DNA from: Bacteroidota bacterium
GTDB taxonomy: Bacteria; Bacteroidota; Bacteroidia; Chitinophagales; Chitinophagaceae
Assembly (NCBI GenBank): GCA_016868815.1
Contig: VGFQ01000008.1
Coordinates: forward strand, 58,834-122,833
DNA length: 64,000 bases
Direction: 5' to 3'
In this document: positions 43,630 to 53,700 of the stretch, piece after piece
Layout: each line of letters begins with the position of its first letter
Position numbering within the stretch: the first letter of the stretch is position 1
Notes under the pieces: model-generated
What the model was told of the DNA's origin: nothing
Databases searched by the model: none
The model's input: only the letters and a program-made list of their open reading frames with translations
Made by a program: the position numbers and the translations under genes

Positions 43630-44766
43630 TCATCTACCATCTGAAGTGAAGAGGGCTGCATACATAGTATCAGCGCGTTGCATATATCCCGGCAGCAGTC
43701 CCGACCGCACAGGCAGCAGTCCGCACTCGGCAGCAATGAATGCAGACACGCCCTCGTTTTCGGCAGCAAAAGCGGAGCAGGTGATATAGAGAAGATGACC
43801 GCCCGGTCTCACGAGGGGCGCCGCGGCCGCAGCGATGCGGCGTTGCAGAATAGTATAATGATCTACGGATGACGGATCGAACAGCAGCAGGTCCCAGGGC
43901 GTGCGCGACCAGGTGCCCGAGCCCGTGCAGGGTGCATCGACGATCACGAGATCAAATCGACGACTATCCTTTTTTTGTGTACTGATCACCGTGATATCTT
44001 CGACTGATGCATAGAAATCCATTATGCCCGCTGTCCGAAACCTCACTTCCAAATTGGCGATTATCGATGCCCTACTGTCTGAGGCCTCTATGCGTGCGCC
44101 GGGATACCTATCCCAGGCCAGCAGCGACTTCCCGCCGCTGCCAGCGCAGACGTCACGTACCAGAGGTTTCGCAGGCAGCGCTTCAGGCGGCGGCATCCAA
44201 TCGGCGGTTCGTTGAGATGAGAGGTCCTGCACCACATACGCATCGTCGGGTCGACCCAGCACTTCCAAAGAACTCCCGTTGGGCACAGCAAGGGTCGTTT
44301 CGGATATTTCACGGCATGGGATACCCGAAGATGTGATCGTGTGCAGTACCTCTTTCCTTCTACCCGGGCGGATGCGGATAAAAAGTTCTGGCTGCCGCAG
44401 GTGGGAATGAAGGAAGGAAGAGTTGTCCAGGCCCGCGCTGAGAAGGTCCCGGATTGGGAGGATGTCTTCCAGGTGGAAATCGGGATGACGATCTGTCAGC
44501 GCATCGAACGCACCGTCGGCGGTGTCGATGAGCATACCTGCTTCGATGCGCTGTCGCATCGGCAGTCCCAACAGTGCGTGGCCAAGGCGGAAGTACCCAA
44601 AGCAGAGGGCTGCCACTTCGCGCCTGTCGCGAGAGCCATAGCGCCGGTTATCACGAAAAAAGGCTTTCAGGTGGAGGGGGAAGGGAAGCGTCCCGTCGTA
44701 ATGAGACAGGATGACCTCTGCCGTGCGAAGGCGGGATTCCAGGTATTGGCTTGGGCGCTCCGGCAT
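43630..44766 (-). CDS. RsmB/NOL1/NOP2-family RNA cytosine-5 methyltransferase
   Basis: 378 residues. The N-terminal helical part (residues 1-130) resembles the NusB-like/RNA-binding extension of RsmB proteins. The catalytic domain has VRDVCAGSGGKSL (SAM motif I), FDLVIVDAPCTGSGTWSRTPWDL (motif IV with the Pro-Cys) and LLYITCSAFAAENEG (motif VI with the catalytic Cys in TC). These two cysteines define the m5C RNA methyltransferase family. The target is probably 16S rRNA but is not proven. It lies 25 bases downstream of sucB and may share its transcript. Confidence 0.88.
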   Translation of the reverse strand: MPERPSQYLESRLRTAEVILSHYDGTLPFPLHLKAFFRDNRRYGSRDRREVAALCFGYFRLGHALLGLPMRQRIEAGMLIDTADGAFDALTDRHPDFHLEDILPIRDLLSAGLDNSSFLHSHLRQPELFIRIRPGRRKEVLHTITSSGIPCREISETTLAVPNGSSLEVLGRPDDAYVVQDLSSQRTADWMPPPEALPAKPLVRDVCAGSGGKSLLAWDRYPGARIEASDSRASIIANLEVRFRTAGIMDFYASVEDITVISTQKKDSRRFDLVIVDAPCTGSGTWSRTPWDLLLFDPSSVDHYTILQRRIAAAAAPLVRPGGHLLYITCSAFAAENEGVSAFIAAECGLLPVRSGLLPGYMQRADTMYAALFTSDGR

Positions 44767-44791
44767 AGTTGGCAGGGGTAGGCGCGCCAGG

Positions 44792-45997
44792 TCAGGGCAG
44801 CTCGAGGAGGCTACTCACAGGGTCTTTGCCCATCAGCAGTGTGGCGGGGTTCTCGAGCAGTTCTTTGAAACGCACTAGAAAGCCGACGCTTTCGCGGCCG
44901 TCGATGATGCGGTGATCGTAGCTGAGGGCCAGGTACATCATAGGGCGTGCAACAATCTGTCCTTTGGCGACGACCGGCCGCTCCTCTATCTTATGCATCC
45001 CCAGGATGGCAGACTGTGGGATATTGATGATGGGTGTACTCATCAGCGAGCCGAAGACGCCGCCGTTGGTGATGGTGAAAGTACCGCCTTGCATCTCTTC
45101 CAGCGTAAGTTTGTTCTCCCGCGCCTTGCTGGCCAGCTCTACGACCTTCCGCTCTATCTCTGCCATACTCAGGCTTTCGGCATTCCTCACCACGGGCACT
45201 ACCAGGCCCTTGGGGGCAGAGACGGCGATGGAGATGTCGCAATAGTCGTGGTAGACGATCTCTTCCTCATCGATGTATGCATTCACGGCCGGCCATTCCT
45301 GCAAGGCGAAGGTGCAGGCCTTTGTGAAGAAACTCATGAAGCCGAGGCCCACGCCATGCGTCTGCTTGAAGGCGTCTTTATAGCGGGCACGTATCTCCAT
45401 GACCTGGCTCATGTCGACCTCGTTGAAGGTCGTAAGCATGGCCGTGCTGTTCTTAGCCTCTACGAGTCGTCGGGAGAGTGTGCGGCGGAGGTTGCTCATC
45501 CGTTCACGGCGTTCTGTGCGTCCGAACAGAGGCATATCCGTCCGGCGACCGGGATACGCCAATGCATCCAGGACGTCCTGCTTGAGGATGCGCCCGCCGA
45601 TTCCGCTGGGCTGTATCTGCCCGGGATCTACCTGTTTGTCTGCCATGATGGCGGCGGCTACTGGGGTGGCCTTCGTCTCGGGGGTAGCTGGCTTCGGCGT
45701 TGGCTCGGCCTCCGTAGGCGATGGCATTTCCACGATGTCGGGTTGCTGTCCGGCAGGCCGCTCGGCCGTTTCGTCGATGCGGCAGACGACGTCGCCTATA
45801 TGAAGGATATCCCCTTCGTTGGCATGTAGGTGCAGGAGGCCGGCCTGTTCGGCGTTGATCTCAAAGGTGGCCTTCTCGCTCTCCAATTCTGCGATCACTT
45901 CATCCCGCTCCACCCAGTCGCCCTCTTTTCTAACCCACCGCGCAAGGGTCACTTCGCTGATGGATTCCCCTACCGTGGGGATCTTGATATCGATCAT
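44792..45997 (-). CDS. sucB: 2-oxoglutarate dehydrogenase E2, dihydrolipoyllysine succinyltransferase
   Basis: 401 residues. Domain order is lipoyl domain (1-75, lipoylated K42 in ESEKATFEI), a Pro/Ala/Thr linker, a peripheral-subunit-binding domain (about 115-150, around [10 protein letters not shown]) and a catalytic acyltransferase domain with the active-site DHRIIDG near the end. The lipoyl and catalytic parts are of the succinyl (SucB) type. It transfers succinyl from E1 to CoA in the TCA cycle. It is 38 bases downstream of sucA and in one operon. Confidence 0.95.
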   Translation of the reverse strand: MIDIKIPTVGESISEVTLARWVRKEGDWVERDEVIAELESEKATFEINAEQAGLLHLHANEGDILHIGDVVCRIDETAERPAGQQPDIVEMPSPTEAEPTPKPATPETKATPVAAAIMADKQVDPGQIQPSGIGGRILKQDVLDALAYPGRRTDMPLFGRTERRERMSNLRRTLSRRLVEAKNSTAMLTTFNEVDMSQVMEIRARYKDAFKQTHGVGLGFMSFFTKACTFALQEWPAVNAYIDEEEIVYHDYCDISIAVSAPKGLVVPVVRNAESLSMAEIERKVVELASKARENKLTLEEMQGGTFTITNGGVFGSLMSTPIINIPQSAILGMHKIEERPVVAKGQIVARPMMYLALSYDHRIIDGRESVGFLVRFKELLENPATLLMGKDPVSSLLELP

Positions 45998-46035
45998 AGC
46001 GTTAAATCTTCGTTTGACTGTTCAGGTTTGTAAGT

Positions 46036-48783
46036 TTAAATGTACAGGGCTGTCTCTATGAGCTCAGTCTGTTCTTTGGTATGCATCTTCGCGTATCCCG
46101 TGGCGGTGGAGGCACTGGCCTTGCGGCTGATGATGCCGAAGGGCGTACCCTTCCAGTTTGACTGTAGGTATGAGGCTGCGCCCATGTTGAGCGGCTCCTC
46201 CTGCACCCACAGCCATTTGGCCCTAGGATATCGAGCCTTCAGCGATTCCAGCTGGCCGGCCGGCAGGGGGTACAGCTGCTCGAGGCGAATGATGGCGATA
46301 CCTTCGACAACCCGCTTCTGCCGCTGCTCAGCGAGCTCGAAGAAAAGTTTGCCGCTGCAGAGCAGTACCTTCTGTACGGCCTGAGGGTCTGAGACGCTTT
46401 CGTCGTCGAGTAGCTCTCGGAAGCTGCCGGTGGTAAAGGCATGGACAGGCGACTGACTGCCGGGGTGGCGCAGGTTGGCCTTTGGCGAGAAGTTCACCAG
46501 CGGCTTACGGAAGGGCCATGCCAGCTGACGGCGCAGCAAGTGAAAAAGGTTGGCAGCGGTCGTGACATTGGTCACTACCATGTTGAGTTCTGCGCACATC
46601 TGCAGGAAGCGTTCCATGCGGGCGCTGCTATGCTCAGGCCCCTGTCCTTCATAGCCATGCGGCAGGAGCATCCCGACGCCGTTCATGCGGTTCCATTTCT
46701 GTTCGGCGCTGCTAATGAACTGATCGATCATCGTCTGAGCGCCGTTGCAGAAATCTCCGAACTGAGCTTCCCATAAGACCAGCGTCTGGGGCGTTGCCAA
46801 GGCATAGCCATACTCGAAGCCTAGGGCGCCATATTCGCTGAGGAGGGAGTTATAGATTCTGAATTGCCCCTTGGCAGCTGGCAGTTGGCTGAGGCGATTG
46901 TAGCTTTCGTCTGTCTGTTCGTCGCGGAGCACGGCATGCCGGTGGGAGAACGTGCCGCGACGGACATCCTGGCCGCTCATGCGCACATCTTTTCCTTCCA
47001 GCAGGAGGCTACCATAAGCCAACAGCTCCGCTGTAGCCCAGTCGATGCGCCCTTCTGACTGGAAGAGCCTTTGCTTGTCCAGCAGCAGTTTCTTGACTTT
47101 TGCAAGGGGTTTGAAGTCGTTTGGCCAGGCCATGATGGCATCAAAAATACTGGCGAGGACGGCGGGGTCGACGCTGGTGTTGGGAGAAGACAGGAAGTCT
47201 TCGGGGAGTGCCTTGCGGAGCTGCTTCCACCACAACTCGGGCTGTTGGTAATGGTAGGGAAGAGGATTTTGCTTGACTTCGTCGAGCCGTTCCTGCAGGT
47301 CGGACCAGAATTTCTTCTCCATCTCCCTTGCCAGCTCCTGGGCATCCGTCTCACCTTTATCGAGAAGCTGTTGGAAATAGACTTCGCGGGGGTTGGGGTG
47401 GCGCTCGATGCGTTCGTAGAGATGCGGCTGCGTGAACTTGGGGTCATCGCCCTCGTTGTGTCCATGGCGGCGGTAGCAGACCATGTCAATGAATACGTCG
47501 GAATGAAAGCGCTGACGATATTGCACGGCCAATTCCACGCATTTGACGACGGCCTCGGGGTCGTCGCCGTTGACATGCAACACAGGGGCCTGCACCATGG
47601 CCGCCAGCGAGGTGCAGTAGTCGGCGCTGCGGGCATCTTCGAAGTCGGTTGTAAAGCCGATCTGGTTGTTGATCACAAAATGGATGGTCCCACCTGTATA
47701 ATACCCTTCCAGGTTAGACATCTGCAGCACTTCGTAGACGATACCCTGGCCGGCAATGGAGGCGTCTCCATGGATCAGGATGGGCAGTATCTTCTCGTAC
47801 TGGCTGTCGTAGAGCACGTCGGCCTTGGCGCGGGAGAAGCCGAGCACGACGGGGTCAACGGCCTCTAGGTGGGAGGGGTTGGGTATGAGCTTAAGGCTCA
47901 CCACGTGGCCTTCGGAGGTCTGCACTTCGGAGCCGTAGCCCATGTGGTATTTGACATCCCCGCTGCCCATCGTCTGGTCGGGAGTGAAGGTGCCTTCAAA
48001 CTCACTGAAGATCTGCGCATAGGTCTTACCCATGATGTTGGCGAGGACATTGAGGCGGCCGCGGTGGGCCATGCCGATGACAACTTCCTGCACCCCTTCC
48101 CCGGCGGCGCGGGAGATGATGGCGTCCAGCGCGGCAATGGTCGTCTCCCCGCCTTCCAGCGAAAACCGTTTTTGCCCGATGTATTTGGTGTGCAGGAATT
48201 TCTCGAAGATCACGCCTTGGTTTAATTTCTCGAGTATACGCTTCTTCTTCGCCAGCGGCAGCGATCTGTGGAAGCCCTCTTCTACCTCGTGGGTGAGGAA
48301 GTCAACTTTCGCCTGGTCTGAGATGTATTTAAACTCAACCCCTACATGGGTGGCATAGCAGCGCTGCAAGTGGGAGAGGATCTGTTGAAGGGTGGCCTTT
48401 CCCAGTCCGATGTGATGTCCCGCATAAAAGGACCTTTGTAGATCTTCTTCCTCAAGCCCGAAGAAGGGTAGGTCGAGGTTGGCACCCCTGTCTTTCCGTG
48501 GCCGGATGGGGTTGGTCCGCGCGATGAGATGACCTTTGTTTCGGTAACCGAGGATGAGGCGGTAGGCGCCCAGTTCTTTGCGCCAATCGGCAGATTGATC
48601 ATCCTGGACATCGCTCTGCATTGCGGCTGCGGCCGGCCACACCCCGTGCGTGGCGGCGAAGTCGAAGCCTTCGAAGAATTTACGCAGGTCGGGGTCGATC
48701 TGTCCGGGGTTTTGTTGGAATACCCGGTACTCTTCCTCTATATAAGAGGGGTGGGAGTGTGTGATATAGCTGAAGTCTCTCAT
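46036..48783 (-). CDS. sucA: 2-oxoglutarate dehydrogenase E1 (thiamine diphosphate-dependent decarboxylase)
   Basis: 915 residues, the standard size for E1o. The thiamine-diphosphate binding region is readable (VIGMAHRGRLNVLANIMGK and LIHGDASIAGQGIVYEVLQM with the cofactor Asp/Asn segment), as is VVCYRRHGHNEGDDPKFTQP, a hallmark of this enzyme, and the C-terminal transketolase-like part ending with the E1o-typical PKWLWVQEEPLNMG-like segment. It decarboxylates 2-oxoglutarate and passes succinyl to the lipoyl domain of the adjacent sucB product. Cytoplasmic. First gene of the sucA-sucB(-m5C methyltransferase) operon. Confidence 0.96.
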   Translation of the reverse strand: MRDFSYITHSHPSYIEEEYRVFQQNPGQIDPDLRKFFEGFDFAATHGVWPAAAAMQSDVQDDQSADWRKELGAYRLILGYRNKGHLIARTNPIRPRKDRGANLDLPFFGLEEEDLQRSFYAGHHIGLGKATLQQILSHLQRCYATHVGVEFKYISDQAKVDFLTHEVEEGFHRSLPLAKKKRILEKLNQGVIFEKFLHTKYIGQKRFSLEGGETTIAALDAIISRAAGEGVQEVVIGMAHRGRLNVLANIMGKTYAQIFSEFEGTFTPDQTMGSGDVKYHMGYGSEVQTSEGHVVSLKLIPNPSHLEAVDPVVLGFSRAKADVLYDSQYEKILPILIHGDASIAGQGIVYEVLQMSNLEGYYTGGTIHFVINNQIGFTTDFEDARSADYCTSLAAMVQAPVLHVNGDDPEAVVKCVELAVQYRQRFHSDVFIDMVCYRRHGHNEGDDPKFTQPHLYERIERHPNPREVYFQQLLDKGETDAQELAREMEKKFWSDLQERLDEVKQNPLPYHYQQPELWWKQLRKALPEDFLSSPNTSVDPAVLASIFDAIMAWPNDFKPLAKVKKLLLDKQRLFQSEGRIDWATAELLAYGSLLLEGKDVRMSGQDVRRGTFSHRHAVLRDEQTDESYNRLSQLPAAKGQFRIYNSLLSEYGALGFEYGYALATPQTLVLWEAQFGDFCNGAQTMIDQFISSAEQKWNRMNGVGMLLPHGYEGQGPEHSSARMERFLQMCAELNMVVTNVTTAANLFHLLRRQLAWPFRKPLVNFSPKANLRHPGSQSPVHAFTTGSFRELLDDESVSDPQAVQKVLLCSGKLFFELAEQRQKRVVEGIAIIRLEQLYPLPAGQLESLKARYPRAKWLWVQEEPLNMGAASYLQSNWKGTPFGIISRKASASTATGYAKMHTKEQTELIETALYI

Positions 48784-48983
48784 GTATATATATAGGATAG
48801 CGGCGGATCACGAAGCGCCCGCAAATATCTGTCAAAAAAAGGGAAAAGGCGACCCGTATACACATCCTGTATGGCCTTTCTGCCCTGACAGACGGCGGAA
48901 AAGCGTTCTACAGGCGAGCCGAGCGCGGATACCTGACAGCCATTGGCATCGCAAGGCATCCATCTCCCGGCGGCAGCATCGAA

Positions 48984-49015
48984 TTTGGTAATTCCGGTCA
49001 CAGCGCCTAACTTTG
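48984..49015 (+). promoter_or_regulatory. Promoter of rpsT
   Basis: TTTG at 48984-48987 (-33 element), a 20-base spacer, and TAACTTTG at 49008-49015, an exact TAnnTTTG -7 box. The start codon is at 49043, leaving a leader of roughly 22 bases. Confidence 0.65.
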
Positions 49016-49042
49016 CCGACCCCAAGGGGCAACTCTATTAAC

Positions 49043-49303
49043 ATGGCAAATCATCAGGCTACCAAGAAAGATGTCCGGCAGGTGTCCAAGCGTCGTGAGC
49101 GCAACCGCTACCAAGGCAAGACAACCCGCAACGCCATCCGCGACCTCCGGGCCATTACAGATGCCGCCGAAGCAGCTGGCAAGCTGGGTGATGTGGTCAG
49201 CATGGTTGATAAACTCGCCAAGAACGGCATCATCCATAAGAATAAAGCCGCCAACCTTAAAAGTGCCCTGGCTAAGAAGCTGAATGCTATGGCCGTCAAG
49301 TAA
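49043..49303 (+). CDS. rpsT: 30S ribosomal protein S20
   Basis: 86 residues from ATG 49043 (MANHQATKKDVRQVSKRRE). An in-frame upstream ATG at 49013 overlaps the promoter box and is rejected. The protein is a basic helical bundle with the S20 pattern of Lys/Arg-rich first helix and a C-terminal NKAANLKSALAKKLN. It binds 16S rRNA in the small subunit. It is monocistronic: a clear promoter lies before it and a strong terminator after it. Confidence 0.95.
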   Translation: MANHQATKKDVRQVSKRRERNRYQGKTTRNAIRDLRAITDAAEAAGKLGDVVSMVDKLAKNGIIHKNKAANLKSALAKKLNAMAVK

Positions 49304-49323
49304 GGCCGTCCTTCAATAGAAAA

Positions 49324-49365
49324 ATGAAGCCGTCCTGTCCTCCGGGCAGGACGGCTTCATTTTTC
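49324..49365 (+). terminator. Rho-independent terminator of rpsT
   Basis: Perfect 14-base arms ATGAAGCCGTCCTG (49324-49337) and its complement (49347-49360) with a 9-base loop, followed by a T run (49360-49364). It lies 20 bases after the stop codon and isolates rpsT from guaA. Confidence 0.9.
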
Positions 49366-49493
49366 CCATCAGGGCTCCTTGCAGGCAGGGCGCTTGCAGA
49401 TGTCTGCACGGCCTCTACGGCGATGTCAACGCAGGGTTTTGCACATTCCCTCGGGAAGCGGGCCGCCAGACGAAATGGATGCGCTGCCCTGTT

Positions 49494-49501
49494 TACCTTT
49501 G
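49494..49501 (+). promoter_or_regulatory. Possible -7 promoter box of guaA
   Basis: TACCTTTG fits TAnnTTTG and is 6 bases before the guaA ATG, the same arrangement as at mnmA. No good -33 element is seen 20 bases upstream, so confidence is limited. If real, the guaA mRNA is leaderless or nearly so. Confidence 0.35.
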
Positions 49502-49507
49502 TCACTC

Positions 49508-51043
49508 ATGACTGAAAAAATCTTGATCCTCGACTTCGGCTCGCAATACACCCAGTTGATCGCAAGGGCCGTGCGGGAGGCGCAAATCTATTGCGAGATC
49601 ATCCCATACCATCGGCCCATTGAATACTCACCTACGCTGAAAGGGGTGATCCTCTCGGGTTCACCTTTCTCCGTCACCGACCCCGAAGCCCCAATGACAG
49701 ATGTGTCGGAGATAGCAGACCGCCTGCCATTGCTGGGCATCTGCTACGGTGCACAGCTGACGGCAAAGCTGGGGGGTGGCCGGGTAGAGCGGTCTGAGAA
49801 GCGGGAATACGGTCGTGCTTTTCTGGAGATCACGCGGCAGGATCCTCTCTTTGCCGGTCTTCCCGACCGGTCACAGGTATGGATGAGTCATGGCGACTCG
49901 ATCCTCTCGCTGCCGGAAGACTTTGAAGTGCTGGCTACCACCGACAGCATCCCCGTCGCCGCCTTCCGCCGCCAGCTTGAGAAGGGCAACCCTTTGTATG
50001 GCTGTCAGTTCCACCCAGAAGTCTTCCATTCAGAGCATGGCCGGCAGCTGATCCGCAACTTCCTGGTGGAGGCCTGCGGCTGCGCCTGCGACTGGACGCC
50101 TGCCCACTTCATCACTGATACGGTCACGGCGCTGCGGGAACGCATTGGCGACCAGCAAGTCGTCATGGCCCTCAGCGGCGGGGTCGACTCCACCGTAGCC
50201 GCCACGTTGATCGACAGGGCCATCGGCAACCGCCTCCAAGGCATCTTCGTCGACAACGGCCTGCTCCGCAAAAATGAGTTCAGACAGGTGCTGGACACCT
50301 ATGCGAAGCTCTCCCTGAACGTCAAAGGCGTTGACGCCCGCGAGCTTTTCTACACCCGCCTTGCCGGCCTGTCGAGTCCGGAGGCAAAGCGGAAATCGAT
50401 TGGAGCGACGTTTATAGAAGTCTTCGACCGGGAGGCCCATGCCCTCCGCAACATCAGCTTTCTCGGACAAGGGACTATCTACCCCGATGTCATCGAGAGT
50501 GTCTCGGTACACGGCCCTTCTGTCACCATCAAATCACACCATAACGTTGGAGGCCTACCCGAGACGATGAAGCTGGAGCTAGTAGAACCCTTGCGATTTC
50601 TCTTCAAAGATGAAGTCCGTAAGGTGGGCCTCGAGCTCGGCATCCCCGCCGAGCTTTTGTTCCGCCACCCCTTCCCCGGGCCAGGCCTCGGCATCCGCAT
50701 CCTAGGAGAAGTGACAGAAGAAAAGGTGCGGCTGCTGCAGGAGGCCGACGCCCTCTATGTCGATGCCCTTCGGCGCCATGGGCTCTATGACACCGTTTGG
50801 CAGGCGGGCGCCATCCTGCTCCCCGTCAAAAGCGTCGGAGTGATGGGCGATGAGCGGACTTATGAGTTCACCGTCGCCCTCCGAGCCGTGACCTCTGTCG
50901 ATGGCATGACGGCTGATTGGGCACACTTACCCCATACCTTCCTTGGAGAAGTCTCCAACGAGATCATCAACCGCGTGCGGGGCATCAACCGTGTCGTCTA
51001 CGACATCAGCAGCAAGCCCCCTGCAACCATCGAATGGGAATAA
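49508..51043 (+). CDS. guaA: GMP synthase (glutamine-hydrolysing)
   Basis: 511 residues from ATG 49508 ([20 protein letters not shown], the classic start; an in-frame upstream ATG at 49379 overlaps a G+C-rich untranslated part). Class I glutamine amidotransferase with catalytic Cys in [12 protein letters not shown] and His/Glu in [11 protein letters not shown]. The ATP pyrophosphatase domain has the P-loop [11 protein letters not shown], and the C-terminal dimerisation domain ends KPPATIEWE. It makes GMP from XMP in the cytoplasm. The gene for a periplasmic binding protein follows after 17 bases. Confidence 0.97.
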   Translation: MTEKILILDFGSQYTQLIARAVREAQIYCEIIPYHRPIEYSPTLKGVILSGSPFSVTDPEAPMTDVSEIADRLPLLGICYGAQLTAKLGGGRVERSEKREYGRAFLEITRQDPLFAGLPDRSQVWMSHGDSILSLPEDFEVLATTDSIPVAAFRRQLEKGNPLYGCQFHPEVFHSEHGRQLIRNFLVEACGCACDWTPAHFITDTVTALRERIGDQQVVMALSGGVDSTVAATLIDRAIGNRLQGIFVDNGLLRKNEFRQVLDTYAKLSLNVKGVDARELFYTRLAGLSSPEAKRKSIGATFIEVFDREAHALRNISFLGQGTIYPDVIESVSVHGPSVTIKSHHNVGGLPETMKLELVEPLRFLFKDEVRKVGLELGIPAELLFRHPFPGPGLGIRILGEVTEEKVRLLQEADALYVDALRRHGLYDTVWQAGAILLPVKSVGVMGDERTYEFTVALRAVTSVDGMTADWAHLPHTFLGEVSNEIINRVRGINRVVYDISSKPPATIEWE

Positions 51044-51060
51044 GCATCTATCCGACTGCT

Positions 51061-52245
51061 ATGCAAGTTGTCATCCGTACCCTCCTGCTGACCCTCTTCC
51101 TCTTCACATGCCTCCTCCCACCGCCAGCCAGGGCACAAGGGAGGGCCGGTAAGCCTCTGCGTATTGGGCTTTTTGTCCCACTCTGGCTGGACTCCGCCTT
51201 CAGCCCGACCGGCGAGTACCGGTATGGCAAGGGCTTCCCAAGGCAGTCGATATCGGGCCTGGAATGTTACCAAGGAGTGGCCTTTGCCTTGGACACCCTC
51301 CGACAAACCGGAAAGGTCAATATAGAGCTGACGGTCTTCGACATCCGAAGCCAGGAAGGGAATATCTTCCTCGTCACGCGACTCCCGAAGATGGACTCCC
51401 TGGACCTGCTGATCGGCCAGGTGAGCGGCGCCGAATACCTGCATCTCGCAGAGGCAGCCCGCCGTCGTCGCATCCCCTTCCTGAGCACTTCCTATCCCAA
51501 TGATGGCGGCGTGCGGGACAACCCCTATGTCTTGATCACCCAGGCAAGGCTGCCCAGCCATCTGCAAGCGCTGAACAATCACCTGACAGCCTCGCTCGGC
51601 ATCGGTCAAAATGCCATCTGGCTGCGGCGGCTGCATCCCAATGACGACCGGCTGGCTGAGGCATTCCGTGAGATGCAAGGAGGCCGCACCCCCAAATATC
51701 GGACGCTTGCCATGCCCGATACCTTCTCTGTGTGGCAACTCCTGCGCCACCTCGACAGCACGCGCCTCAACATCCTCATCGCGGGCAGTCTGGATGAGGC
51801 CTTTGGCTTGCGGTTGGTAGAAAACTGTCTATCGATCGACAAGGCCTATCGCATCACCGTCATCGGTATGCCCACCTGGGAGGGTCTCTCTGCCTTGCGC
51901 AGCAGCCGCTACCAGTCCATACCCATAGAGCATACGGTCGCATTCTACCGACCAGCCATTGCAGCCTGGGGCGACCGGCTGGAGGAAGAATACCGCCGCC
52001 GTACCTACAGTCGCCCCAGCGACGTCGTCTTCAAATCCTTCCAGGCGGCCTACCACCTGACGCGACTGCTGCTCCAATACGATACTGCCTGGAGAAGTCA
52101 TCTGAACGACCCGGAGCTGTCCGCCCAGTCAGATTTCAACTTTCAGCCGGCACGCATCCAGTCAGCCACCGTCATCGACTACCTCGAAAACAAACGCATC
52201 TATCTCATTCGAAGGGAGGAAGGCTCCGTCAGCCAACTGCGGTGA
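51061..52245 (+). CDS. Periplasmic binding protein-like (type 1, branched-chain amino acid receptor family)
   Basis: 394 residues from ATG 51061 (MQVVIRTLLLTLFLFTCLLP is a signal peptide; an ATG at 50917 in frame lies within guaA and is rejected). The fold is that of Leu/Ile/Val-binding-type receptors: LRIGLFVPLWLD start, GLECYQGVAFALDTL, LIGQVSGAEYLHLAEAARRRRIPFLSTS, and a hinge and second lobe with RITVIGMPTWEGL. No ABC permease or ATPase gene is near. In Bacteroidota such orphan proteins can act with peptidoglycan or signalling enzymes rather than importers. Ligand unknown. Probably cotranscribed with guaA. Confidence 0.65.
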   Translation: MQVVIRTLLLTLFLFTCLLPPPARAQGRAGKPLRIGLFVPLWLDSAFSPTGEYRYGKGFPRQSISGLECYQGVAFALDTLRQTGKVNIELTVFDIRSQEGNIFLVTRLPKMDSLDLLIGQVSGAEYLHLAEAARRRRIPFLSTSYPNDGGVRDNPYVLITQARLPSHLQALNNHLTASLGIGQNAIWLRRLHPNDDRLAEAFREMQGGRTPKYRTLAMPDTFSVWQLLRHLDSTRLNILIAGSLDEAFGLRLVENCLSIDKAYRITVIGMPTWEGLSALRSSRYQSIPIEHTVAFYRPAIAAWGDRLEEEYRRRTYSRPSDVVFKSFQAAYHLTRLLLQYDTAWRSHLNDPELSAQSDFNFQPARIQSATVIDYLENKRIYLIRREEGSVSQLR

Positions 52246-52277
52246 ACCAAGACGCCCTTCGGTTAGTTGCATAGGGG

Positions 52278-53666
52278 ATGGACATGAAACACCCGCTGAT
52301 CGTCATGCTGTCGCTGACCCTCGTCGTATTGGGGGTCATCGCCGCCATGGACCCCAGCAGACCGGGCCCTGTACCCGTGCCCGCCTATCCGCAGCGCAGC
52401 GGCAACCCAGACTCCGGCTATCACTTCCTGGTCTATGGCGACTATGTCAATAGTGGCGTACCCCTCTCCTTCTATCGACTGGGTTTCGGAAAAGACAGGC
52501 GCAATGCGCTGCAAAGGACGGGCGTGAATGCCAGCATACAGCATGACTTCACTGCGGTGAAAGCCGCCAACGGGGCGACCATCGTCGTGCCCAACTGCCT
52601 GCAGTGCCATGCACAACGCTGGGGCGACTCGCTGGTGATCGGGCTGGGCAATTCGCTGGGCGACTACACCCTTTCGCGGGCTATATCGTCCCCCTTCGCC
52701 ACCCACCTAGTAGATAGCTGGATGCGGCAGCATCCCGAAGCGGAAGCTGCCGCGCAAGCGTTCCTCCGCGTCAGCCGCACGGTGGGTCGCCAGATGGCCA
52801 CGCAGGTACGCGGTGTCAACCCGGCCGACCGCCTCACGGCATTGCTCGTCACCCACCGTGATCCAAACACCCTCGCATGGAGCGACACACCCGCCCGGCA
52901 GCTCTCCCAGACCGTGATCCCTTCGGACGTGCCGGCCTGGTGGCTGCTGAAAAAAAAGAACGCCATGTTCTACAGCGGGCTGGGGCGGGGCGACTTCGGC
53001 CGGTTTCTCATGGGCGCCATCCTGCTCACCGTCAACGACACGGTACAGGCCAACCGGGTCGATGCCCGAATGGGAGATGTGCTCGCCTATATCAAGTCAC
53101 TCCAGCCTCCCGCCTATCCCGGACCCATCGACAGCGCCCTGGCAGGCAAGGGACAGTCGCTTTTTCATCAGCATTGTGCCGGCTGCCACGGCACCTACGG
53201 GCCCGAAGGCAGGTACCCCAACCTGCTGATCCCGCAAGCCGTCATAGGCACCGACTCCCTCCTCAACCACAGCAACTATGTCGAATCGGGCATGGTCGAC
53301 TGGTTCAATGGAAGCCGCTTTGCCAAAGGCCCCCATGCCGCCCGCATAGAGCCCTTCAACGGCTATATCGCCCCTCCCCTCGACGGCGTATGGATGACAG
53401 CACCCTACCTGCACAACGGCTCCGTCCCTACGCTCGAAGCACTGCTCGACAGCCGGCGCAGGCCAGCCTTTTGGGAGCGGAGTTTCCGGCATCCGCGTTA
53501 CGACTTGCAGCGGCTCGGATGGGTATACCGCGAGAAAAAAGCCGCGGGATCTACCAACACCTACAACACCACCCTTCCCGGATACGGCAACAAGGGCCAT
53601 CCCTTCGGCGACCGCCTCACCGAGGCTGAGCGGAGGACCCTCCTCGAATACCTCAAGACGATATGA
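52278..53666 (+). CDS. Secreted di-haem c-type cytochrome (RoxA / cytochrome c peroxidase-like)
   Basis: 462 residues with an N-terminal membrane/signal segment (PLIVMLSLTLVVLGVIAAM). Two haem-binding motifs are present: CLQCH at about residue 112 and CAGCH in HQHCAGCHGTYGPEG at about 299. The C-terminal half carries APPLDGVWMTAPYLHNGSVPTLEALL, a phrase typical of di-haem peroxidase and RoxA-type oxygenases. RoxA cleaves polyisoprene, but many relatives have no known substrate, so a periplasmic redox role is as far as the sequence goes. It precedes the DNA repair genes by 34 bases, though functional linkage is doubtful. Confidence 0.8.
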   Translation: MDMKHPLIVMLSLTLVVLGVIAAMDPSRPGPVPVPAYPQRSGNPDSGYHFLVYGDYVNSGVPLSFYRLGFGKDRRNALQRTGVNASIQHDFTAVKAANGATIVVPNCLQCHAQRWGDSLVIGLGNSLGDYTLSRAISSPFATHLVDSWMRQHPEAEAAAQAFLRVSRTVGRQMATQVRGVNPADRLTALLVTHRDPNTLAWSDTPARQLSQTVIPSDVPAWWLLKKKNAMFYSGLGRGDFGRFLMGAILLTVNDTVQANRVDARMGDVLAYIKSLQPPAYPGPIDSALAGKGQSLFHQHCAGCHGTYGPEGRYPNLLIPQAVIGTDSLLNHSNYVESGMVDWFNGSRFAKGPHAARIEPFNGYIAPPLDGVWMTAPYLHNGSVPTLEALLDSRRRPAFWERSFRHPRYDLQRLGWVYREKKAAGSTNTYNTTLPGYGNKGHPFGDRLTEAERRTLLEYLKTI

Positions 53667-53700
53667 CCCCAACCCGCATGCCGCCCCCCCGCCCCCTGCC

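Noticed and set aside
44912..45829. 305-codon plus-strand frame opposite sucB
   Set aside because: Antisense shadow; the minus strand encodes a canonical E2 enzyme with lipoyl and catalytic motifs.
49379..49507. Extended N-terminus for guaA (43 extra residues)
   Set aside because: The extra residues are not conserved in type, and [16 protein letters not shown] is the standard GMP synthase start; a -7 box lies just before it.
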